Part shown: positions 38,387 through 45,982 of the stretch, in pieces | Layout: each line of letters opens with the position of its first letter | Numbering within the stretch: the stretch's first letter is position 1 | NCBI GenBank assembly: GCA_040905185.1 | Contig: JBBDRZ010000001.1 | Location: 372,001-436,000 of the forward strand | Source of the DNA: DASTEQ01 sp040905185 | Lineage (GTDB): Bacteria; Chloroflexota; Limnocylindria; QHBO01 | Direction: 5' to 3' | Length of the DNA: 64,000 nt | Made by a program: the position numbers and the translations under genes | The notes under the pieces: generated by a model | The model's input: the letters and a program-made list of their open reading frames with translations, nothing else | What the model was told of the DNA's origin: nothing | Databases searched by the model: none

Positions 38387-39550
38387 GTGTCACGAGCCGG
38401 ACCCGCTCCCGACCAGGCCAGACAGGAGCTGGACGCCCTTGACGCCGCGGTGCGGAGCATCGCCGGCGTCCTGGACCTGGAAGCCGTCCTCCAGCTCATT
38501 GCGGATCGGGTGCGCGACTTGGCCGATGCCGACTACGCCGCCCTGGGCATCATCGGTTGGGACGGGCGGCTCGAGCACTTTGTGACCAGTGGCATCAGTG
38601 AGGCTCGTCGGCGTGAGATCGGTCAGCTGCCGCACGGCCGCGGCCTCCTCGGGCTGATCATTCGGGAGAGTCAGTCCCTGCGCATCCCGGACATCGCCGC
38701 CGATTCGCGGCGTCACGGCTTCCCCCCGAACCACCCCCCGATGCGCAGTTTCCTGGGCGTCCCGATCCTTGTTCGAGGCGAGGCCATCGGGAACTTCTAC
38801 CTCACGAACAAGCGCGGCGCGGACGAGTTCCGCGACGAGGACCAAGCCCTGGTCGAGCGCTTCGCGTTGCATGCCGCGATCGCCATCGACAACGCCCGGC
38901 TCCACGAGCAGGTGAGGCGGCTGGCGGTGGTCGCCGAGCGAGACCGCATCGGTCGGGACCTCCACGACGGGGTCATGCAGCGCCTGTACGCCGTCACCAT
39001 CTCTCTCGATGACGTACCCGAGCTGATGAACGAAGCACCCGAGGAAGCCCGGGCCCGGGTCGACCGCGCGATCGGGAGCCTCCAATCGGCAATCGGGGAC
39101 ATTCGGGAGTTCGTCTACGACACGCGCCCGATCCTGCAGGCGCCTGAGGACCTGCGGCGCGCCCTGGAGGAGGTGGCCGATGAGATTGGGCGGACGGCGT
39201 CACTCAAGATAGAGGTACAAGTTGCCGATGGCGTGATGGTCCCATCGGCAGCAGCCGCGGAACTCGTCCAAATTGTCCGAGAAGCCCTCAGCAACGTTGG
39301 GCGCCACGCCGGCGCTGCGTATGCCCAGGTCGAGCTCACAGGCAACGAAACGGGAGCGCTCTTGTCGGTGAGCGATGATGGACGCGGGTTCGACCCGGCC
39401 GCCAGCCAGAGCGCGGACCACCGCGGATTGAACAACATGCGAGACCGAGCAGCGGCCCTGGGCGGCCGCTTCCGGCTCGAGTCCAGCCCGGCGAGCGGCA
39501 CCCGCGTCGTCGTGGAGCTCCCGAGCCCTGACGATAGAGAAACCCCATGA
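38387..39550 (+). CDS. GAF-domain sensor histidine kinase (NarX/DevS type)
   Basis: 387 aa, soluble. A GAF domain (about residues 15-175; VLDLEAVLQLIADRVRDL, and FLGVPILVRGEAIGNFYLTNK) and a HisKA_3 dimerisation helix with ERDRIGRDLHDGVMQRLYA, then HATPase (EALSNVGRHAGA, RGLNNMRDRA). The plan matches DevS/DosT-type kinases, which sense gas or redox through heme-GAF; whether this GAF binds heme is not readable. ATG of the regulator overlaps the stop. Confidence 0.92.
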   Translation: MSRAGPAPDQARQELDALDAAVRSIAGVLDLEAVLQLIADRVRDLADADYAALGIIGWDGRLEHFVTSGISEARRREIGQLPHGRGLLGLIIRESQSLRIPDIAADSRRHGFPPNHPPMRSFLGVPILVRGEAIGNFYLTNKRGADEFRDEDQALVERFALHAAIAIDNARLHEQVRRLAVVAERDRIGRDLHDGVMQRLYAVTISLDDVPELMNEAPEEARARVDRAIGSLQSAIGDIREFVYDTRPILQAPEDLRRALEEVADEIGRTASLKIEVQVADGVMVPSAAAAELVQIVREALSNVGRHAGAAYAQVELTGNETGALLSVSDDGRGFDPAASQSADHRGLNNMRDRAAALGGRFRLESSPASGTRVVVELPSPDDRETP

Positions 39551-40209
39551 CCGACTCCGCGCGGCCGCTCAGGCTGCTGCTGGTCGACGATCACGAGGTC
39601 GTGCGCCAGGGGCTGGCTGCGCTCCTTGCGAGGCGCCCCGCCTTCCAGGTGGTGGCCGAGGCCGGGACCGTGGCCGAGGCGGTGGCCGCGGCGCGGCGCT
39701 TCCGGCCTGACATCGTGGTCATGGATGTCCGACTCCCCGATGGGACGGGCATCGAGGCCTGCCGCGACATCCGGGCGGAGATGCCCGAGACGCGGGTGGT
39801 GATGCTGACCAGCTACCCGGACGAGGAGGCGGTCCTGGCCGCGATCATGGCCGGCGCCAGCGGCTACCTGCTCAAGCAGATTCGGGGACGCGACCTGGTG
39901 GAGGCACTCGAGTCGATCGGGAGAGGCGCCTCGCTGCTCGACCCGGCGGTCACCGAGCGGGTCCTCGAGCGGGTCCGGCGCATCGCATCCGGTGAGGGTC
40001 GCGATGAGCTGGCCGAGCTGACTTCGCAGGAGCGCAAGATCCTGATGCTTGTGGCCGAGGGAAAGACGAACCGCGAGATCGCGGCCGAGGTCTTCCTCTC
40101 CGATAAGACGGTCAAGAACTACGTGTCCTCAATCCTGTCCAAGCTCAATCTCCAGCGCCGGGCGCAGGCCGCCGCGTTCGTCGCCAAGCATCGGCTCGGC
40201 GCCGACTGA
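39547..40209 (+). CDS. NarL/LuxR-family response regulator
   Basis: 220 aa. Receiver with LLVDDHEVVRQGL and phospho-Asp in IVVMDVRLPDGTG, then the LuxR HTH (LTSQERKILMLVAEGKTNREIAAEVFLS, followed by KTVKNYVSSILSKL). DevR/DosR-like in architecture. Partner of the GAF kinase. Confidence 0.94.
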   Translation: MTDSARPLRLLLVDDHEVVRQGLAALLARRPAFQVVAEAGTVAEAVAAARRFRPDIVVMDVRLPDGTGIEACRDIRAEMPETRVVMLTSYPDEEAVLAAIMAGASGYLLKQIRGRDLVEALESIGRGASLLDPAVTERVLERVRRIASGEGRDELAELTSQERKILMLVAEGKTNREIAAEVFLSDKTVKNYVSSILSKLNLQRRAQAAAFVAKHRLGAD

Positions 40210-40361
40210 ACCCCGACCATCGATGACCTCGGACCGTTTCGGTATGGCTTAGGACCCGGGATTGGTGACTTTCGGCCCTCGGGGGTGATCGGAGCTGAGA
40301 TAGGCTGGACGCGAAGATTCCTGGGGCGTGGATACGCCGGAGCGGAAGGAGGCACGGAGGC

Positions 40362-40949
40362 ATGCAGGTCGTAGATCGCAAGCATCAGCTCGGAGTGGCG
40401 TTACTCCGGGTGGGGGTTGGGATCATCTTTTTGTGGGCCGGGCTCGAAAAGGTCATCGGCGGAGGAGGGGAATGGTCCGCGGCCGGCTTCCTGGGCTTCG
40501 GCACCGGTGGCAGCCTGGGTTGGCCATTCGTGACCGGCGAGATTGCCGAGGGCACGATCTTCAATCCGACGCAATCGTTGTGGGCCGGTATGGCCGACAA
40601 CGAGACGGCGATGACCGTCATCAACCTCCTGGTGCCGTGGGGCCAGATCGGGATCGGCGTGAGCCTGATCCTGGGCCTGCTGACCCGGTTCGGGGCGGTC
40701 ATGGGCACGTTGATGATGTTGTTCTTCTTCGTGGCGGCCTGGGACTTCGAGTTCGGGATCGTGAACCAGCATCTGACCTACGCGCTGGTCACCTTCTTCC
40801 TGGGCTACATCGGATCGGGCAACTTCTTCGGACTGGACCGCAGCGTCGGCCAGATGGTCGGACCCGGACTGCGCCGCTGGTTCTTCTCCGGCGATACGTA
40901 CCGAACGGCTGAAGGTCAGGGACAGACACCCGCCCCAGCAATGGCGTGA
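40362..40949 (+). CDS. DoxX-family membrane protein
   Basis: 195 aa, four to five TM. LLRVGVGIIFLWAGLEKVIGG is the DoxX N-terminal signature, and the middle and end (WGQIGIGVSLILGLLTRFGA) fit the family. DoxX-type proteins act in thiosulfate:quinone oxidation or redox homeostasis. GGAGGCACGGAGGC precedes the start. Monocistronic. Confidence 0.85.
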   Translation: MQVVDRKHQLGVALLRVGVGIIFLWAGLEKVIGGGGEWSAAGFLGFGTGGSLGWPFVTGEIAEGTIFNPTQSLWAGMADNETAMTVINLLVPWGQIGIGVSLILGLLTRFGAVMGTLMMLFFFVAAWDFEFGIVNQHLTYALVTFFLGYIGSGNFFGLDRSVGQMVGPGLRRWFFSGDTYRTAEGQGQTPAPAMA

Positions 40950-41017
40950 CATGGCGAAGGCCAGCGGGGGAGATGGCGCCCGGCGACGGGCGCCATCGGT
41001 CTGTCCCGGGCGGAGCG

Positions 41018-41377
41018 TCAGGTTCGGCCGATGCGACCCAAATGCGTGTCCTTGAAGCCGGTGGGCAGCTTGAGGCCGTAGCCGAGGGCCCGATCCCAGC
41101 CGACGCGCGCAGCCACGGCGGTGGCCGCCAGGAGAGGCCACAGTTCCCGGATGACGATCGCCAGCAGGGCGAGGCCCACCGGCAGCGCCCAGTTATGGAC
41201 CAGATTGTACGTGACTGCCCCGATCCGTGGGCCTGCCGCATAGCCGAGGATGGACAGGTCCGGCGCCAGGAGGGCAGGGATGAGCACCAGTCGCGACCCG
41301 CCGAGCGACAGGAAAGACACGATTCCCAGCACCCCCAGCGCCGCGGATTCGATCCGCAGGATCCACGGCACGTTCAT
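41018..41377 (-). CDS. DUF4260-family membrane protein
   Basis: 119 aa, three TM. ALLAPDLSILGYAAGPRIGAVTYNLVHNWALP with GWDRALGYGLKLPTGFKDTHLGRIG at the end matches DUF4260. No known role. 17 bases after the ABC permease gene end, on the same strand, so it may be a distal cistron. Confidence 0.85.
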   Translation of the reverse strand: MNVPWILRIESAALGVLGIVSFLSLGGSRLVLIPALLAPDLSILGYAAGPRIGAVTYNLVHNWALPVGLALLAIVIRELWPLLAATAVAARVGWDRALGYGLKLPTGFKDTHLGRIGRT

Positions 41378-41393
41378 GTCTGGCGTCGCTCCC

Positions 41394-42488
41394 TCACTCC
41401 CAGCGGAACAGGCGGGTGGCGATCACGAAGGTGATGACCGCCCAGATGGCCAGGCCGATGACATCGGTCCCGATGACATCCAACCCCGCTCCGTCGTTGA
41501 TAACCGCCCGCAGCGCATCGTTCAGGTAGGTCAGCGGCAGGAACCGGGTCACCTCCTGCAAGAATTCGGGCATCGCTTGGCGGGGAAAAAACGAGCCCGA
41601 CAGGAACATCATGGGCAGGCTGATCAGGTTGGCCACGGGTGCCGCCTGGTTCTCGTTCTTCGCCCAGCCCGCCACCCCGAAACCCATCCCCAGGAACACG
41701 ACCGAGCCGAGCACCGCGAGGGCCAACACGACGGCCACGCTGCCGACCAGCTGAACCCCGAACCACAGCCCCACCCCGAGGAGGATGAGAACCTGGATCA
41801 GGGCGATGACCAAGCGTGAGCTGACCTGGGCAGCCAGGAAATAGCTCGGAGAGGTCGGGGTCGCGAACAGCCTCCGAAGCGTCCCGGTCTGCTTGAGCTG
41901 GACGAATCCGAACGCCACGCTGAACACGCCCAACTGCATGACGGTCAAGCCCAGGATGCCGGGCACCAGGAAATCGATGTAGCCGAGGTTGCGCCCGGCA
42001 ACCTCCTCGACCGCGACCAGGGGCTCGGGCGAACCGCCGTCGACGGACACCAGGGCCTGGGCCACCACCGCGTTCACGAGAAGCACGGCCGTCTGCCCCT
42101 CGCCGGCCTGCGCCTGGCTGGTGTAGGCAGACAGCGGTTGATAGCCCGCCGACCCGGGCGGCACCAGCTCCCACCGGGCCGGGATCTGCAGGACCGCCGC
42201 CCGGTCACCCTCCGCCAATGCGGCCAGCTCATCGGCCAGGCTGCCGGTGTGGATCACCAGCCCGGAGGTCTGCCCAAGTGCGACCAGCAGCGCCTGGCTG
42301 GACGAGTTCTGGGCTTCATCCGCGACGCTCACATCCAGCTCGGCCGCCTCACCGAAGTTCAGCACCCCGAAGATGAGCATGATCACCAGGGGCAGGAAGA
42401 AGCTGAAGAAGACCGCCGTCCGGTCGCGGATGAACATCTTCCCCGAGGCCACGAACAGGTGCCAGAAGACCTCGAACCGTCGGGCCAT
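41394..42488 (-). CDS. ABC-2 type transporter permease
   Basis: 364 aa from the ATG at 42488, 2 bases after the ATPase stop. N-terminal TM (RTAVFFSFFLPLVIMLIFG), a large extracytoplasmic loop (about 45-185), and five TM segments with PGILGLTVMQLGVFSVAFGF and LISLPMMFLSGSFFPRQAMP, the ABC2 membrane signature of DrrB/NodJ-like exporters. Confidence 0.92.
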   Translation of the reverse strand: MARRFEVFWHLFVASGKMFIRDRTAVFFSFFLPLVIMLIFGVLNFGEAAELDVSVADEAQNSSSQALLVALGQTSGLVIHTGSLADELAALAEGDRAAVLQIPARWELVPPGSAGYQPLSAYTSQAQAGEGQTAVLLVNAVVAQALVSVDGGSPEPLVAVEEVAGRNLGYIDFLVPGILGLTVMQLGVFSVAFGFVQLKQTGTLRRLFATPTSPSYFLAAQVSSRLVIALIQVLILLGVGLWFGVQLVGSVAVVLALAVLGSVVFLGMGFGVAGWAKNENQAAPVANLISLPMMFLSGSFFPRQAMPEFLQEVTRFLPLTYLNDALRAVINDGAGLDVIGTDVIGLAIWAVITFVIATRLFRWE

Positions 42489-42490
42489 CT

Positions 42491-43258
42491 TCAGTCCTCG
42501 CGCAGCTCGTGCCCGGTGAGGTCGATGAACACGTCCTCCAGGTTCGCCAGCCGCTCGACCGTTTCCTTGGTGAACCCGCGTCCCAGCAGGGAACCGATGA
42601 GCGCATCCGGCGAATCGAGGGCCACGATCCTCCCGCCGTCCATGATGGCCACCCGGTCGCACAGGTATTCGGCCTCCTCCATGTAATGGCTGGTGAGGAC
42701 CACCGTATGGCCGCGCACGCGCAGCCCCTTGATGATCCCCCACAGGTGGCGCCTGGCCTGGGGATCGAGGCCGGTGGTCGGCTCGTCCAGGAACAGGACC
42801 GGCGGGTCGTTCACGAGCGCCGCGGCGATGCTGAACCGCTGCTTCTGTCCGCCCGACAGCGTCCGGACCTGGCTGCGTGCCTTCTCGGACAGCTCGACAT
42901 CCGCCAGCAGCGCCGCCGGGTCGACGGTGGCGTGGTACAGGTGGCCGAAGAGGACCAGCAGCTCGGTCAGGTTCAGCTCGTCGAAGAAGGCGGACGATTG
43001 AAGCTGGATACCGATACGGGCCTTGACGGCCCGCGGATCCGAGGCGACATCCAGCCCGTCAACGGTCGCGCTGCCCCCATCGATGGGCCGCATGCCCTCG
43101 ATCATCTCCAGGGTCGTCGTCTTGCCCGCCCCGTTGGGACCCAGGATCCCGAAAACCTCCCCTGCGGCGACCTCGAAGCTGACGCCGTCGACGGCGCGCA
43201 GCGAGCCATAGGATTTCTGCAGGTCGCGGGCGACGATGATCGGTTCGCCGAGGGGCAT
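42491..43258 (-). CDS. ABC-2 transporter ATP-binding protein (DrrA type)
   Basis: 255 aa. Walker A GPNGAGKTTT, signature LSGGQKQRFSIAAAL, Walker B LFLDEPTTGLDPQA, and TSHYMEEAEYLCDR, the DrrA-type H-loop. Partner of the permease downstream. Exports a lipid or drug; the substrate is unknown. Confidence 0.94.
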   Translation of the reverse strand: MPLGEPIIVARDLQKSYGSLRAVDGVSFEVAAGEVFGILGPNGAGKTTTLEMIEGMRPIDGGSATVDGLDVASDPRAVKARIGIQLQSSAFFDELNLTELLVLFGHLYHATVDPAALLADVELSEKARSQVRTLSGGQKQRFSIAAALVNDPPVLFLDEPTTGLDPQARRHLWGIIKGLRVRGHTVVLTSHYMEEAEYLCDRVAIMDGGRIVALDSPDALIGSLLGRGFTKETVERLANLEDVFIDLTGHELRED

Positions 43259-43283
43259 GGGTGGCCGATGGTAATTCAGGTCG

Positions 43284-44672
43284 TCAGGCGTGGCGCCAGA
43301 TGCGCCAGATGGCTCCGCTGTCGGTCAGCGGGTCGCCATGGACCAGGAAGAAGTGCGCCGGGCCGCCCTCGCGAATGACGCCCGCGTCCGGCTCCCCCAG
43401 GGCCTCGCCGCCGCGCCAGGTGACCGCGGCCAGCGCTTCCACCGGGTCGAGGCCGGCTGCGATGAGCGACTGAAACTCCCAAGGTATGTGGTTGGCGCGC
43501 GCCGAACCGCCGCCTGCGTCCGACCCGGCGGCGATGGCCACTCCGGCCGCGCGCGCGTTCCGGACGCTCGCCTCGGCCGCCTCGAGCTCGGCGCCGATCC
43601 GGCCCGCGGCGCCGGTCGCGGAGAAGAACGGGACGGTGGTGGTAGACGAGAAGCTCAGCCACGAGCGAAAGACGGTCAGCGTGGACACCAGGAGGGTGCC
43701 GGTCTCGACCATCCGCCGGGCGGTGTAGGCGTCGAGCTCGAAACCATGTTCCACCGTGTCGACACCGGCCTCGACCGCGACCCGGACGCTCCCGATGCGC
43801 CCGGCGTGAGCCGCCACCCGGGCGTCGCGGGCGTGCACCGCCTCGACGACGCGACGGGCTTCGGCAATGGACCACGGTGTCGTGTTGGGATCCGGGCCGT
43901 CGAGGTACAGCTTGACGAGGTCGGCGCCGTCATCGAGCTGCTGGAGCGCCACGGCCAGCAGCTGGTCGGCGTTGGCGGCCTCGGCGCTGATCCGTCCGGG
44001 CAGGGAGCCGGCGCGGGTCACCCAGCTGCCGGCAGCCCGGATGGCCGGGAAGCCGGCACGTCCCGCGAGACGGTCCCGCACGCCCAGGGATGCGGCCCGC
44101 CGGCGACCGTCTACGGGGTCGCTGACGATGGGGCTGCCGACGTCCCGCAGCCAGCGCACCCCGTGCTGCCACGCGAGGGCCGCGTTTGCCTCCCCGGTCG
44201 CGGCCAGGACGGCGGGTGGGTCGTTGAAGCGCTCGATCCAGTTGACGCCGCCGGCGCCGGTGAGGTGAGAGTGCGCATCGACCAGGCCCGGCACGATGGT
44301 GGCGCCGGCGGCGTCCACGACCGCTGCTCCCCGGGGATCCTCCTCGCCCCCCGCGGGGCGGATCCACACCACCACGCCGTTCTCCACCAGGACGCTGACA
44401 TTCCGCTGGAGCGTGGCCGAGCGGCCATCGGCCAGGGCGGCGCCGCGGTACAGGACGGCCGCCGAGGGGGCCGGCGTGGGTATCGGCGTGGGCGACAGAG
44501 CAGGGCTGAGGGACGGCGTGCCACCGGGTGTGGGCGGCAGGGTCGGACGTGGCGTCGGGCTCGGGGTAGGGTTCAGCGTCTCGGCACAGGCGGCCAGGAA
44601 CGCGGCCGGGGTGAGCGCTCCCAGCTGGAGCAGGCGGCGGCGCGAGATGCGGGACGGATCGGGGCCGCTCAT
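43284..44672 (-). CDS. Exported amidohydrolase (imidazolonepropionase-like), Tat/lipoprotein signal
   Basis: 462 aa. Twin-arginine signal SRRRLLQLG with lipobox LAAC (Cys29), then a Pro/Thr-rich linker (30-70). Metal-dependent amidohydrolase: VDAHSHLTG (first two His), a carboxylated-Lys region (DLVKLYLDG), AHAGRIG, EHGFELD and GSDAGGG (Asp). Hydrolyses a cyclic amide or a dipeptide at the cell surface. ATGA overlap with the glycogen synthase gene, although the pathways seem unrelated. Confidence 0.88.
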   Translation of the reverse strand: MSGPDPSRISRRRLLQLGALTPAAFLAACAETLNPTPSPTPRPTLPPTPGGTPSLSPALSPTPIPTPAPSAAVLYRGAALADGRSATLQRNVSVLVENGVVVWIRPAGGEEDPRGAAVVDAAGATIVPGLVDAHSHLTGAGGVNWIERFNDPPAVLAATGEANAALAWQHGVRWLRDVGSPIVSDPVDGRRRAASLGVRDRLAGRAGFPAIRAAGSWVTRAGSLPGRISAEAANADQLLAVALQQLDDGADLVKLYLDGPDPNTTPWSIAEARRVVEAVHARDARVAAHAGRIGSVRVAVEAGVDTVEHGFELDAYTARRMVETGTLLVSTLTVFRSWLSFSSTTTVPFFSATGAAGRIGAELEAAEASVRNARAAGVAIAAGSDAGGGSARANHIPWEFQSLIAAGLDPVEALAAVTWRGGEALGEPDAGVIREGGPAHFFLVHGDPLTDSGAIWRIWRHA

Positions 44673-45868
44673 CGGACGACGGCCCCGTAGACCTCCAGGG
44701 TCCTGCTGGCAACCGAGGCCCAGCTGAACTCCTCGACCGCGCGTAGACGCCCCGCCTCGCCCATGGCGGCGCGCCGCGCCGGATCGGCGACGAGCGCGTT
44801 GATGGCCGCGGCCAGGTCTTCGGCCACGCGGTCTGCGCCGCCAGGCGCCATCGGGTCATCCGGCGAGTCGACCAGGAGACCGGTGCGCCCGTGAACGACC
44901 ACCTCGGGAATGCCGCCCACCCGGGTGGCCACCACCGGCACGCCGCATGCCATGGCCTCCAGGTTGGTGATCCCGAACGGCTCGTAGACCGATGGGCAGG
45001 CGAACACCGCGGCGTGGCTGTACAGCTGACGGACGGTGGGCCGATCGAGGTGCTCGGGGATCCAGTGGATCGGCCGGTGGGGGGACGCGGCCCGGGCATC
45101 GGCGACTCCGTGCTCGACCTCGGCCGCCAGCTCAGGGGTGTCGGGCTGGCCGGCGGCCAGCACCACGCCGATCCGCGAATCCAGATGCGGAATGGCTTCG
45201 ATCAGGGTGGTGATGCCTTTCTGGCGCGTGATGCGGCCCATGAACAGGACGTAGGTGGTTGCGGGGTCGATCCCGAAACGGGCCATGGCGTCGCGCCCGG
45301 TGTCCGGTGCGAACGCGGCGGTGTCAATCCCGTTGTGGACGACATGCACCCGGGCGGGATCGGTGGCGAAATGCTCCAACACGTCGGTGCGGGCCGCGGC
45401 GCTGACCGCGATGACGGCATCCGCGTGCTCCATGGCCTGCCGCTCGACCCAGGCCGAGACGTCGTAGCCCCCGCCCAGCTGCTCCCGCTTCCAGGGCCGC
45501 AGCGGCTCGAGGGAATGGACGGTCACGACCAGCGGCATGCCATAGGCCTGGCCGATCATCAGGCCTCCGAGGTGGGTGTACCAGGTGTGGCAGTGGACCA
45601 GGTCCGCGGTCGGTGGGTCGGCAGCCATGGCCAGGTTGCGGCTGAAGGCGGCCAGGACCGGCCGCAGGGGCTCGGGCGCGTTTTCGGCCTCCAGGGTGGT
45701 GGGGTAGCCGCGGACCCGCCAGCCCGGCTCGTCGTGCTGCTGCTCCCCGAAGGTGCGGATGTCGAGCTCGATCCTGCCCCGGAGCGCTTTGGTCAGCTCC
45801 GTGACGTGGACCCCGGCGCCGCCGTACACGTTGGGCGGGAACTCGTTGGTCAGGACCACGGCGCGCAC
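44669..45868 (-). CDS. glgA: Glycogen synthase / GT4-type glucosyltransferase (actinobacterial GlgA/GlgM type)
   Basis: 399 aa, GTG start. NEFPPNVYGGAGVHVTEL (nucleotide-sugar side), HCHTWYTHLGG, FMGRITRQKGITTLIEAIP and PSVYEPFGITNLEAMACG (the catalytic EPFG-x4-E motif). Closest in form to the actinobacterial glycogen/maltose-1-phosphate synthases rather than GT5 enterobacterial GlgA. Divergent from copA. Confidence 0.88.
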   Translation of the reverse strand: MRAVVLTNEFPPNVYGGAGVHVTELTKALRGRIELDIRTFGEQQHDEPGWRVRGYPTTLEAENAPEPLRPVLAAFSRNLAMAADPPTADLVHCHTWYTHLGGLMIGQAYGMPLVVTVHSLEPLRPWKREQLGGGYDVSAWVERQAMEHADAVIAVSAAARTDVLEHFATDPARVHVVHNGIDTAAFAPDTGRDAMARFGIDPATTYVLFMGRITRQKGITTLIEAIPHLDSRIGVVLAAGQPDTPELAAEVEHGVADARAASPHRPIHWIPEHLDRPTVRQLYSHAAVFACPSVYEPFGITNLEAMACGVPVVATRVGGIPEVVVHGRTGLLVDSPDDPMAPGGADRVAEDLAAAINALVADPARRAAMGEAGRLRAVEEFSWASVASRTLEVYGAVVR

Positions 45869-45941
45869 GGGCGGAGCCTACAACGCCTGACCGTTGGGTC
45901 CGCGGCTCGGCTGGTTGGATCACTCGATTGACGGCCGGACG

Positions 45942-45960
45942 GATACCCCCCCATAGTATC
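45942..45960. promoter_or_regulatory. Inverted repeat GATAC-N9-GTATC in the copA promoter
   Basis: GATAC and GTATC flank a C-tract (CCCCCCCAT), as in half-sites of CsoR-type copper repressors (TACCCCC). A TTGACG at 45928-45933 and TAGTAT at 45954-45959 could be the promoter; their spacer of 20 also fits MerR/CueR-type control. No csoR or cueR gene is in the window, so the regulator is unknown. Confidence 0.45.
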
Positions 45961-45982
45961 GGCGGATATCGTGGATGGACCG